Below the pieces are notes generated by a model that was given only the letters and a program-made list of their open reading frames with translations, did no database searches and was not told the origin of the DNA. DNA of 64,000 bases, taken from Cyanidiococcus yangmingshanensis. Its lineage: Eukaryota; Rhodophyta; Bangiophyceae; Cyanidiales; Cyanidiaceae. Made by a program: the position numbers and the translations under genes. The first letter of the stretch is position 1; every line of letters begins with the position of its first letter. The stretch lies in assembly GCA_013995675.1 (NCBI GenBank), contig VWRR01000007.1, positions 186,001 to 250,000 on the forward strand. The letters are read 5' to 3'. Shown here piece after piece: positions 55,497 through 64,000 of the stretch.

Positions 55497-58130
55497 TTAG
55501 GCAAACTTGGGGAACGATTCTCGTAGCGTAACCGTGCGGTTGAAGACGACTTGTGGCGCTGAGGCTTCCGTGTCCGTATCCGGATCGACGCAGAAGAAGC
55601 CCACCCTTTCGAACTGGAAGATTGCACCCGGTTGCCAGTCGTCTGCGGGTTCGCAACGTGCCTCCCGGAGAACGCGTTCGCTCTGCGGGTTGAAAAATGT
55701 CAGCCACCCGTCGCGATCGGCAAGGCCTTGGTCCGCTGCGGCTTGCAGAGGATCTTCGACGCAAAACAGTGGCTCAAATAGGCGGCACTCACACGGTATG
55801 CTGTACTGGGAGGTCCAGTGCAGCACACCCTTGGGGCGAGGCTGCGGAATCTCAGTCACAATCTCCGCGTGTAGCATACGGACCTGGTCATCGGCTGCAC
55901 AAGTTTCGTTCTTGGAATCCAAGGCAGCGACGATTCGAATCGCCCATCCGGTATGACGAAGTAGAGCCATCTTGCCCGGTGCGAGACCGTAGTAGTCTTT
56001 CGAGTCCTGCAGACGAAAATCAGTTCGCTCAATATAGATGAGCGGTGTGAGCCAGACGGTTCGCGTACCCATACCAGGGTACTTTGGATGATTCGGAACC
56101 TGGATCGCAACGGCGTCTCCGGCAGGATGTGATTCAGCGAAATTGACGAGTCGCACTGGTAGCGGTTCAAGGACCACCATGCGGCGAGGTGCGTGCGCAT
56201 CCATGAAACGACGAACGCAGGCCTCCAGCTTCCTGAGGCTCACATTGTTCTCTGCTCGAGAGAATCCCACGCTGGCCACGAAATAATTGATTGCTTGCGG
56301 CCGATACCCACGACGTCTCATCCCGATAATGGTCGGCATCCGTGGATCATCCCAGCCGCGAACGAGACCGCGCTCAATAATTTGTGTCAGTTTGCGCTTG
56401 CTTAGAACGGTGTGTGAAAGGTTCAATCGGCTGAATTCGAAAACAAATGGGCGATACATATCCAGTGCCTCCAGCAACCAGTAGTACGAGTCTCGACGGA
56501 TTTCAAACTCCAGCGTGCACATAGAATGCGTGACCCATTCCAATGAGTCCACCAGACAGTGGGTGAAATCATAGGATGGGTAGATGCACCACCGATCACC
56601 AACATGTGGATGTGCAGCATACTTGATGCGATACGCTACCGGATCCCGCATGGATGGATTCGGATGCTGCATGTCGATTTTCATCCGCAAAACGGCAGAA
56701 CCTTCGTCGAACATACCGAGACGCATTCGTTCGAAACATTCAAGGTTCTCAGCGATGGGGCGATCGCGCCATGGCGAAGGGCATTTCTCCTCACGACCGC
56801 GGGCCATCTCTTCGGGCCGCTGGTGACAAACGTAGGCTTTCCCTCGAAGAATGAGCTCCAGCGCCAACTCATAGAGGCGGTCAAAATAATCCGAAGAGTA
56901 TGTTATGCGGTCAGGTTCGTAGCCCATCCATTTCACCGTCTCGATGATCGACTCGATATAGGCCTGCTCTTCTGTGTCCGGATTGGTGTCATCGAATCGC
57001 AGAATGCAGCGGCCGCCATTCTTCATGGCATATCCAAAATCTAACAGCATTGCTTTGGTGTGACCGCAGTGCAGATGAGCGTTTGGTTCGGGCGGAAAAC
57101 GTGTGACAACCGCACACGCACCAGTCTGTACCCGCTGCTTGGCGAGGAGCTCGGGTGAGTTCCGCATGGATGCGAGTGAGCGAGCGTCGAAATACGCTGG
57201 TAGCGCAGAGAATGGATCCTCTGCGAGTCTGTTTTCTCGCTCCTGCTCGGTTTCATGCGCGGCGGCCTCTGTCGCGGCTTTGGTCTCGCGAGCGGATGCA
57301 AGCGTCTGAGCCTCATGCTTGGCCGCTGTCTTCAGCCCGTTCGAATTTCGGGATGAGTTCGCACTGGAACCGGCCCTGTGTCCACGACTCGCTTTATCAG
57401 GCGCGGATGGTCGCGGCCCCAGCAAGGCAACCAGCCTCTCGTCGATGACTTGTTTAATGCGACGGCCTTCCACAAAATGCACTCGCCGCTGCACTGCAGC
57501 AATCAAGGGACCAAGTGGATACTGATGTCCGCGTTCCAGTAAATCGCGCTTGATTGATTCGATTTCGTCATCCACAGCCGCCTGTAAAGTCTCGTTGCTG
57601 ACAACGACGCCCGCACCGATCGCCGAATTGAACGCTGTAGGATCCACATCGACGTCATTGATGACTTCCGTCGGTGGTTGTTGTTCCAAATAAGAGAACG
57701 CAGCCTCTAACTTCGCCGTGTTATCAATGCGCCCGTCGCCGATCGCTCGAAAGATCAACGCTCGAGACGCGCGCACTTTCGCAGGCAACTTGCTCACCGC
57801 AGTATATAACAACGACGCTTTTATCGGTGAGATAGCGTTAGCGTTTCCTTCCGGTACCTGTGAGCAAGAAGAACACGCTGCTTGCTCTGCTACTTGAATA
57901 GCCTCCAGCAGCGTCAGTTGTACTTTTTTAGAGCGCGCCGCTGCTCCAAGGTTTCTTTCATCAAGGCCCAGCGAGCGTAACTTATCCATGACGGCAACAT
58001 CATCCAGAGATGAAACGCTCGATGTACTTGTTTCTTCGACGCCCATATTCACTGGTTTTCTCACACGGCAACGAGGATCCGAGAAACGTACACGGGCACA
58101 ACGTCTCCGAAAAAGGCACGCGACAGCCAT
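55497..58130 (-). CDS. QARS: Glutaminyl-tRNA synthetase
   Basis: Charges tRNA-Gln. Unbroken 877-residue frame. An N-terminal GlnRS-specific helical domain (about 45-240) is followed by a Lys/Glu/Ala linker. The class I catalytic domain follows, with VVTRFPPEPNAHLHCGHTKAM (HIGH-type motif), LRFDDTNPDTEEQAYIESI, YVCHQRPEEM, SPWRDRP and IYPSYDFTHCLVDSLEWVTHS. VLSKRKL (KMSKS-type) and WDDPRMPTI come next. The anticodon-binding beta barrels run from IQVPNHPKYPG to FQFERVGFFCVDPD and FNRTVTL. The first ATG (58130) gives a basic start (MAVACLFRRRCARVRF) resembling a mitochondrial presequence, and a second in-frame ATG at 58047 gives the cytosolic-looking MGVEETSTSS. Use of both starts would give two destinations from one gene; this is inference. 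Confidence 0.98.
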   Translation of the reverse strand: MAVACLFRRRCARVRFSDPRCRVRKPVNMGVEETSTSSVSSLDDVAVMDKLRSLGLDERNLGAAARSKKVQLTLLEAIQVAEQAACSSCSQVPEGNANAISPIKASLLYTAVSKLPAKVRASRALIFRAIGDGRIDNTAKLEAAFSYLEQQPPTEVINDVDVDPTAFNSAIGAGVVVSNETLQAAVDDEIESIKRDLLERGHQYPLGPLIAAVQRRVHFVEGRRIKQVIDERLVALLGPRPSAPDKASRGHRAGSSANSSRNSNGLKTAAKHEAQTLASARETKAATEAAAHETEQERENRLAEDPFSALPAYFDARSLASMRNSPELLAKQRVQTGACAVVTRFPPEPNAHLHCGHTKAMLLDFGYAMKNGGRCILRFDDTNPDTEEQAYIESIIETVKWMGYEPDRITYSSDYFDRLYELALELILRGKAYVCHQRPEEMARGREEKCPSPWRDRPIAENLECFERMRLGMFDEGSAVLRMKIDMQHPNPSMRDPVAYRIKYAAHPHVGDRWCIYPSYDFTHCLVDSLEWVTHSMCTLEFEIRRDSYYWLLEALDMYRPFVFEFSRLNLSHTVLSKRKLTQIIERGLVRGWDDPRMPTIIGMRRRGYRPQAINYFVASVGFSRAENNVSLRKLEACVRRFMDAHAPRRMVVLEPLPVRLVNFAESHPAGDAVAIQVPNHPKYPGMGTRTVWLTPLIYIERTDFRLQDSKDYYGLAPGKMALLRHTGWAIRIVAALDSKNETCAADDQVRMLHAEIVTEIPQPRPKGVLHWTSQYSIPCECRLFEPLFCVEDPLQAAADQGLADRDGWLTFFNPQSERVLREARCEPADDWQPGAIFQFERVGFFCVDPDTDTEASAPQVVFNRTVTLRESFPKFA

Positions 58131-59089
58131 CGACCAGCGCGATGTCGATCCTGCCGGGACTGCTACAGCACCGACCCCACGAGCACAATCTGCGGTGCTC
58201 GTAAGGTGCCCTTTTCGTCCTCAAAACTAGAAGCAGGCAATAGCAATGGATCATGTGGTGTGTTTCCAACTGGTCCTGCAATCAAAATACTTGATGAATG
58301 ATGATAGACATCCTGTTGGCAACACACCGGCCTTGATTCATGCAGCGAGCGCCTGCGAAGGATGCGAACCGTGATGGTGTCAGGGATCGGTATCACAGCG
58401 AATCACCCTTGATCATGCAGTGGTTCGTCTGTTGGCGGTCCGAGGTATCGACTGGAGGCATCGGAACGAGCGTTTCCAGCACGTGCCGTGACATTCGATG
58501 GCATGGAGACCAGCATGTATCCCTTGGCGCAGAGCGACGCTTTTTGCCCTGCCACAAGGACACGTGTCCGATACGATGCCGCTGAACACAACAAGGATGA
58601 TCGTCGGCTTCATCGTGTTCAAAAGGAACTTGGACAGGTGTTGTGCACACATATGCATCGGAACAAGCATTTGGACGTCTTGTTTCCTTATGCTTCAGAT
58701 AATTGGTATATGCATAGAGATAGAGGTTTTGTTTCCTTACACTTCAGATAATTGGTATATGCATAGAGATAGAGGTTTTGTTTCCTTACACTTCAGATAA
58801 TTGGTATATGCATAGAGATAGAGGTCTTGTTTCCTTACACTTCGGATAATTGGTATATGCATAGACACGGGCGCGATCCCATGGCGACATGCCAACAGAT
58901 AATCATTGCTGCTTGGAAAGCTCGCACGGTAGATGCAGACACGCACTCCCGGGAAAGTAAAGCAGATGAACGTTAGGCTGCGGCTGAACTGTTTCAGCGC
59001 TGGTGAGAAAGCTTGGAAGGTGTGATCTTTTTAAGCACTCAAGACGAGCTCGTGAAGGTCTCACGCAGACCTTGCGCTTTGAGTACTAC
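58131..59089. other. Divergent intergenic region
   Basis: Shared upstream region of GlnRS and the DHHC gene; contains the 49-bp tandem repeat listed separately. The DHHC frame is open from 59003 but without ATG until 59090. Confidence 0.4.
58681..58865. repeat. 49-bp tandem repeat, 3.8 copies
   Basis: Copies begin at 58681, 58730, 58779 and 58828; the last ends early near 58865. Each contains GATAATTGGTATATGCATAG. The copies differ at only a few positions (TATGCTTC/TACACTTC, GGTTT/GGTCT, CAG/CGG). It is AT-rich compared with its surroundings and lies about 225 bp before the DHHC ATG and 550 bp before the GlnRS ATG. Confidence 0.95.
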
Positions 59090-60235
59090 ATGCGTGAGGG
59101 CACGGGGCGACGTTTCCCACGCTGCGGTTTGTCGACGCTTCGACATCTCTGGAATAGTCGCATCGATAACATCAGAATGGGTCGAGTGCAGTCGGGCGAT
59201 CGATCGTCTTCTTTTGAATATATAGGTGACGATCGAGTCACTGGAACAGAGCAGGCACTGGACTTGCTGGCTTGTGCGAGCGCGGTCTGTACGAGGCATC
59301 TGGGTCCACTCTTTGTATTTTTTGCTATGGCACTCATTGGTCTGATTGTGTTCACTTATTTTAGATACATGTTGCCGGCGCTTTACCAAATAGCTGCCTC
59401 GAGTGCGCATACCACGCGCACTCGAGTCGCTGTTTCGGTGCACTTGGCTGCATCCATGCATCTCCTTTTCTGTGTCTTGTATAGTTATCTGAGGACTGTG
59501 TGCACGAACCCAGGGTCGCCGCCGCTCGCAGCAGCGAACCAATCATGTCAACCGAGTAGGCCTTCCTGGTTCGAAAACGAGGATGCGTCGGCGTGTCGGT
59601 CTCAGGAGCGCGGTTGGCCCGTCTGTAGTCGCTGTGGTTGTTGGCGACCACCGCGGACACATCATTGCTCCGTATGTCGTCGTTGCGTTCTGCATATGGA
59701 TCATCATTGTATTTGGATGAATGCCTGCGTGGGCTATTACAACTACGGGTCGTTTTTGTCAACACTCTACTTTCTTGTCCTCGGAGCAACAGATACGGTC
59801 GGGACAGTTCTTTACATTTGGATGCGAGCGCCATCTCGATCGGAGCTTCGATCGAACATTTGGGTACTCTATTCGTTCGTGCTAGCTCTATGTCTCGGGC
59901 TGGCGCTTTTCGCATTGCTCGCTTTTCACGCTTGGATTTTATCCTTGGGCCTCTCAACGATCGATTATTTGGCAGGACACCCAAGTGAGCTTACGTCAAC
60001 TGCTAACTTCGAACCGACGTCGACAAGGATCGATTTGGAAAAGCCAACGCCAACCGTCGACGGATATTCCACGTCTGGCCGAAAACTCAGTCGTTGGCGC
60101 TGCTTTCGAGCAAATGCGCGGGCACTTTTTGGCCGCCACCAACCTTTATGGCGATTCCTGGTTTTACCGTCATTCACTCGCCGACTAGGAGACCCATATG
60201 AATATCGACCGGATCAGTTGAGGCAAGTCGTCTGA
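59090..60235 (+). CDS. DHHC-type protein S-acyltransferase
   Basis: Attaches palmitate to cysteines of target proteins at cell membranes. Two hydrophobic segments (LFVFFAMALIGLIVFTYF and AASMHLLFCVLYSYL) come before the Cys-rich domain CSRCGCWRPPRTHHCSVCRRC, VLHMDHHCIWMNACVGYYNY, which contains the catalytic DHHC. Two more segments follow (FLSTLYFLVLGATDTVGTVLY and VLALCLGLALFALLAFHAWIL). A TTxE/DHHC-family TPG-like motif precedes the domain (CTNPGSPP). The frame is open from 59003, but the first ATG is 59090; another at 59177 (MGRVQSGD) would also keep the whole domain. The coding region holds an 11-bp perfect inverted repeat at 59398-59426. Confidence 0.94.
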   Translation: MREGTGRRFPRCGLSTLRHLWNSRIDNIRMGRVQSGDRSSSFEYIGDDRVTGTEQALDLLACASAVCTRHLGPLFVFFAMALIGLIVFTYFRYMLPALYQIAASSAHTTRTRVAVSVHLAASMHLLFCVLYSYLRTVCTNPGSPPLAAANQSCQPSRPSWFENEDASACRSQERGWPVCSRCGCWRPPRTHHCSVCRRCVLHMDHHCIWMNACVGYYNYGSFLSTLYFLVLGATDTVGTVLYIWMRAPSRSELRSNIWVLYSFVLALCLGLALFALLAFHAWILSLGLSTIDYLAGHPSELTSTANFEPTSTRIDLEKPTPTVDGYSTSGRKLSRWRCFRANARALFGRHQPLWRFLVLPSFTRRLGDPYEYRPDQLRQVV

Positions 60236-61464
60236 ATTTGTGTCTAGTCTGTACGCCACTGCTCACGCGAATACGCTCGTGGACTTGCAGTGCCAAGTGA
60301 TTGGAGTTCTTGGCAGGCACTGTGTGCTTGGAGAGTCCATGGGCTTTCTAGTCCCAACGAGAGAGAGAGCGCGTACGATGATGCCAGCGGCGCCGGGCAC
60401 ATTGGAGGAAGGGTGATGAGCTGGTACACCAGTCTGAATCCCAGTTCGAGATCCTGCATGAGCTTGGTCGACGAGCGTCTACAAGAAAGTCATTGAAAAT
60501 CGTTTCACGGCTTTGATTGGTCTCCATGGACACCGTCATTTCGAGCTCGGCCGTCAAAATGCGGCCACCCATCCAAGATGCATTGGGGACATGCGTGGGT
60601 CAATGTGCGAGCCGCACTGTCTCTGAGACCCAAACGGGCGTGCAGTTGGCCTCGCGTCGCCCCAGAGGCACCTCCCTGAATCGACAAAACCCGGATTGGA
60701 AACAAGAACAGATTCGGGTCAAGCGCGGACCATCATCTCTGGATATGTCTCCAGCCTCGACCGCAAAATGCAGGTTGCAGACTCGCAGCAACCAATCGGA
60801 TCGACAAGAACGTTACGCCGAACGACATTGTCCATCAAGGGAATGCGCATGGGGGTCGCTTTCCCGTCTAGGCGGTACCAGCAATCACGCATCGCTTCAA
60901 GCGGCCCACTTTTCTGCGCTCCCGAGCGCAGCATGTCCAAACAATCTCGATTCAACCGGTGCTTGTTTCTCTTTAAGGAACGCTTGGCCGATTTTACTTC
61001 GATGCAGGATAGGCTTCCTTATGAAACCGCTGTTCTCTGGATGACTCGGAATCATTGATCTTGATCGCGCACACTGGATCAAAGACGAAATCGTTTCCTG
61101 GTGCTCGCTCCACCAAAACGAGGAGAAGATTTGCGCGCTCAGCTCCATTTGTTCCTGATGATACATCGACGGAGATGACTACTCGAGGGAGCGTCCCTAT
61201 CGTGCTCTTGATGCGCGACGAAGAAGATGTTTATCAAATAGCAATCAAGATTCCCTGCGGATGATCCATGCATATCGCGCGAGGCGTTTCCAACATGTCG
61301 CCTCTGCAAGCCGCGCGTCCTCGGTCTGGTACCGGCTTTGGCCGCTTCCTAACTCGGCTCATTCGATTCACCACGAGTCTGGGCTCGGAGGCACATGATC
61401 TGGCAGGGCACTAGGGATCAGTGCGGTCATAGCGGGCGCATATGGCCCCCAATCATGTTCTTCG
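60236..61464. other. Convergent intergenic region
   Basis: 1.2 kb between the ends of the DHHC and UBL-FKBP genes. Minus-strand stretches around 60719-61166 (for example MRDCWYRLDGKATPMRIPL) have balanced composition over two or three frames. I recognise nothing; a frame-broken small gene is possible. Confidence 0.35.
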
Positions 61465-63177
61465 TTACTCCTCCCCCTCCTCCATTGAAACGTTCACCTG
61501 CACGAGCTCAATGTCGAATATAAGTAGCGCGTTCTTGGGGAGCATTTGGCCAAACATATCCGACATACCCTCGCATCGTTCTGGATGAATGTAAACAGTA
61601 CGGGCCTCTCCCTCGTGCATATCAAGAATAACCTTTTTCAGGGCGGGTGGAGCATCGCCTACTCGCATGGTAATGGGATTCACCATCTCCCCATTTTCGT
61701 CGGAAGGGCAAGTGAAAAAGAAACGACCATCCAGCAAACGGCCCTGCAACACCATCATCACGTTGACTTGTTCATCTTGGCATTTCTTGCGCAATTCCTT
61801 GCCCGCCTCTGCCTTGTCAGCGTTTTCAGCATCGTCCACCTCCTCCCAGACCAACCGATCCGGTTCCAGGACACTGAATAGCTCTGGCATGTTTTTCGCC
61901 GTCTCGAAAAAGGCCTCGGCTTCTTGCAGATTCAGCTCCCCGACAACATCATTCGCAATGCCCTGCAAAACACCCATCTGCCTCTCATACTTGGCGATAT
62001 TCACAGGAAATTCCTTGCCAGCCAGGGCATCACGAAACCCCTGAATAACCAACTCGTGATCCAATCCGAATCCTGAATTCAACAACGCTTGGCCCAAAGC
62101 AAAACCGTATCCTAGAGACAGTTCGTCCAGGTTCAGGCCCTGATCCTGCGCAAGCTCACGGGTACGTTCATCACGCAAACGGGCACTTGTTTTCGCTGGA
62201 TTCTCTGCCTCCGCATCATCATCATCATCATCATCATCCATAGCAGTCAAGAAATTTTTTGAAGCGCTTGTGGAGCGGTCTGCATCCTTTCGACTGTTGC
62301 TGGTCGTTGAGGTGCCAGCGGCCGTCAACCTCGAGACGCCTTGTGACTGCGCGGACGATTCGCCTGTCGCGTGAACAAGACCCTGTTGCGCAAACAGTTC
62401 TTTGGCTGCACGCATTGACTCTGCCCATTTCCTTGGATCTTCTACGACTTCACGGAACTGTGGATCCGCATCCATCCATTGGCGCAGAAACGGATTATTC
62501 AGTAGCGCCTGCCGCGACTCCTCCTGTTTCTCCTCCGATGACAGGTAATCCTGCATCGCTGGCGAGTCCCAGAGGCCACCCATCATCTGAGTCATCTGTT
62601 GCAACCAGTTCATGGCGTCGGTTTGGTCATCGCCACCACTGCCGCCGACACCACTCCTATTTCCGGCGAGGAGCGACTGTAAAAGTGCGGTCGGGTCGCC
62701 GGTGGCAGGGTTCGCTCCACCGGCGCGCCCTCCTCGGCCACCAGAGCCAGCGCTCAGACCACGAAGCTGTCGAGCAAGCGCCTCAACATCAGCCAGCCCC
62801 GCTCTAGAACCTGCACCACTGGCTTGTGCGCCAGCGCTCGAGCTCACACGCGAAGCGCGTTGCTCCGCCGCACTGCCTCCAGCGCTTTTCGTTATCCTGT
62901 TGGTTGTGAGCCCGCCGTCTGAACCTGAACCAGACCGAACATTGCGAACGACACTCATCGTCAGTTCCGTTTGCGTTTCATCGATTCCGTAACCAGCGAG
63001 CGTCTGCTGCGGATCGTCAAGCACTTGGCCGCGAAACATGAGCAACTGATTCGAGGTGGGTATGCCTGCACCTTTTTCCACCTCATTCTGAATCTCTGAA
63101 ACAGAAGTGTGCACCCCTTGATGGGGCACTACACTGATCTTTTTCCCATTGAAGCAACGAACCTGCAGCGTAAGCAT
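61465..63177 (-). CDS. Ubiquitin-like / STI1 / FKBP-type PPIase fusion protein
   Basis: A 570-residue protein from the first ATG (MLTLQVRCFNGKKISV). Residues 1-75 are a ubiquitin-like domain (LLMFRGQVLDDPQQTLAGYGI). A Gly/Ser/Ala-rich linker leads to an STI1-like segment near 205-260 (NNPFLRQWMDADPQFREVVEDP), as in ubiquilins. After an Asp run (DDDDDDDD) comes a Mip/FkpA-like dimerisation region (LSLGYGFALGQALLNSGFGL, VIQGFRDALAGKEF, AEAFFETAKN). The C-terminal FKBP prolyl-isomerase domain follows (GRLLDGRFFFTCP, LKKVILDMHEGEARTVYIHPE, LPKNALLIFDIEL). The parts suggest a proteasome-shuttle or folding factor for misfolded or membrane proteins in the cytosol. I know of no family with this order. 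The frame is unbroken, so the fusion is not an assembly join between two genes. Confidence 0.9.
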   Translation of the reverse strand: MLTLQVRCFNGKKISVVPHQGVHTSVSEIQNEVEKGAGIPTSNQLLMFRGQVLDDPQQTLAGYGIDETQTELTMSVVRNVRSGSGSDGGLTTNRITKSAGGSAAEQRASRVSSSAGAQASGAGSRAGLADVEALARQLRGLSAGSGGRGGRAGGANPATGDPTALLQSLLAGNRSGVGGSGGDDQTDAMNWLQQMTQMMGGLWDSPAMQDYLSSEEKQEESRQALLNNPFLRQWMDADPQFREVVEDPRKWAESMRAAKELFAQQGLVHATGESSAQSQGVSRLTAAGTSTTSNSRKDADRSTSASKNFLTAMDDDDDDDDAEAENPAKTSARLRDERTRELAQDQGLNLDELSLGYGFALGQALLNSGFGLDHELVIQGFRDALAGKEFPVNIAKYERQMGVLQGIANDVVGELNLQEAEAFFETAKNMPELFSVLEPDRLVWEEVDDAENADKAEAGKELRKKCQDEQVNVMMVLQGRLLDGRFFFTCPSDENGEMVNPITMRVGDAPPALKKVILDMHEGEARTVYIHPERCEGMSDMFGQMLPKNALLIFDIELVQVNVSMEEGEE

Positions 63178-64000
63178 CCCGGTCAAAATGGTGGTGCAGA
63201 AAGCAGTACGGTCGTTCACGACTCAGTCGCTTCGCCTTGTCGACTGGTTGAGTCGCCAACGTCTCAAGACGCCGACGGCGATCCACGCTGTGAGCGACCG
63301 CAGCCTTGTACGATCATATACAAGAATATTCAGAAAGCAACCATGATGTCCAGGTAGAGATTGATGCGGACACGCGGGCCATCCTTCATGGGATTCGCTG
63401 GACTGGTCCCGGAACAGCCTTGTACGATCAGATACAAGAATATTCAGAAAGCAACCATGATGTCCAGGTAGAGATTGATGCGGACACGCGGGCCATCCTT
63501 CATGGGATTCGCTGGACTGGTCCCGGAACAGCCTTGTACGATCAGATACAAGAATATTCAGAAAGCAACCATGATGTCCAGGTAGAGATTGATGCGGACA
63601 CGCGGGCCATCCTTCATGGGATTCGCTGGACTGGCCGTTCAGCGAGTCCATGAACAGCGTATTCAGGGACCGGGCAGCCATTCCAGACGCAATGATGAAC
63701 CATATCGAGTGGCGGGTTCGATCTCGCGTGTCCATTTCCTAGCGTCTGTCCTTCAAGCGGAAACAGGATGCGACACCATCGGCCAGATCAACACCGAGAA
63801 AGATAGTTGCAAATATAGACTCCGAATCGCCCTGGTGATCATCAAAGATATTTGTCAACTTTTATCCATTGGAAAGGATGTGATTCGTACTTGAGCACTC
63901 GTTGATACGAGTTCGTTCGAAAAGAGCCGTCTAATTCCGTCTATCGACGCGCAATGGGATACTGCAGCATGCATCACCTCCAGCACCTCGAATGCTTCGC
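63178..64000. other. Region upstream of the UBL-FKBP gene to the window end
   Basis: Holds the 114-bp repeat listed separately. Beyond 63650 nothing is recognised. Confidence 0.4.
63304..63635. repeat. 114-bp tandem repeat, about 2.9 copies
   Basis: Copies begin at 63304, 63418 and 63532. They are nearly identical: the first has GATCATATAC where the others have GATCAGATAC, and the last diverges after GCTGGACTGG. The unit is 38 codons long, so frames stay open on both strands through all copies. The array begins about 127 bp upstream of the UBL-FKBP ATG, in its likely promoter. Confidence 0.96.

Noticed and set aside
58681-58865. CRISPR-like array
   Set aside because: The units are head-to-tail without distinct spacers, and the host is eukaryotic. 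It is a plain tandem repeat.

Overview
The window looks like nuclear DNA of a unicellular eukaryote with a compact, intron-poor genome. The best fit is a cyanidiophyte red alga (Cyanidioschyzon/Cyanidiococcus-like); this is an inference. Genes are packed on both strands without operons and most have a single exon. Only two introns are clear, in RPL23 and CCT4. Both use GTAAGT donors, an ACTAAC branch site about 25 nt from the acceptor, and TAG acceptors. The content is plainly eukaryotic (CRM1, Mediator, TRiC, cytosolic ribosomal proteins, GlnRS, PHD and bromodomain proteins). It is joined by genes expected in a photosynthetic lineage: a cyanobacterial-type DprA-like protein, a GDT1/PAM71-like transporter and an ArsS-type radical SAM enzyme.

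Layout. 0-10.6 kb: the end of a bromodomain gene, a PITH protein, a TPX2-like microtubule protein, spliced RPL23, a PfkB sugar kinase and 3-ketodihydrosphingosine reductase. 11.9-20 kb: a type III beta PI 4-kinase, ArsS-like radical SAM protein and spliced CCT4. 20-26 kb: two PHD-family chromatin genes facing each other tail to tail, one with an extended PHD lacking its partner PHD, the other ending in a PHD lacking its partner ePHD. 26-28.6 kb: a 2.6-kb stretch with no recognisable gene. 28.6-35.5 kb: exportin CRM1 and a PPR protein. 36-44 kb: GDT1-like transporter, NAXE-like YjeF_N protein and REV1 translesion polymerase. 45-54.8 kb: a small coiled-coil-like ORF, RPL12, DprA-like protein, COX20, MED10, cytochrome b5 reductase and a glycolipid-transfer protein. 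55-64 kb: GlnRS, a DHHC palmitoyltransferase, and a ubiquitin-like/STI1/FKBP fusion with a 114-bp triplicated repeat next to its start.

Two matters affect every reading. First, several highly conserved genes (CRM1, PI4K, REV1, ArsS, MED10, PPR and others) change reading frame one or more times without splice signals. Nearly all changes are in the one-extra-base sense, which points to insertion errors in the assembly rather than biology. Second, many open frames have no ATG at their first position, so I moved starts to the first sensible ATG and say where the start is unresolved.

The strongest candidates for something new are the UBL-STI1-FKBP protein and the split, convergently oriented PHD/ePHD pair. 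No tRNA, rRNA, CRISPR array, transposon or viral element could be supported.
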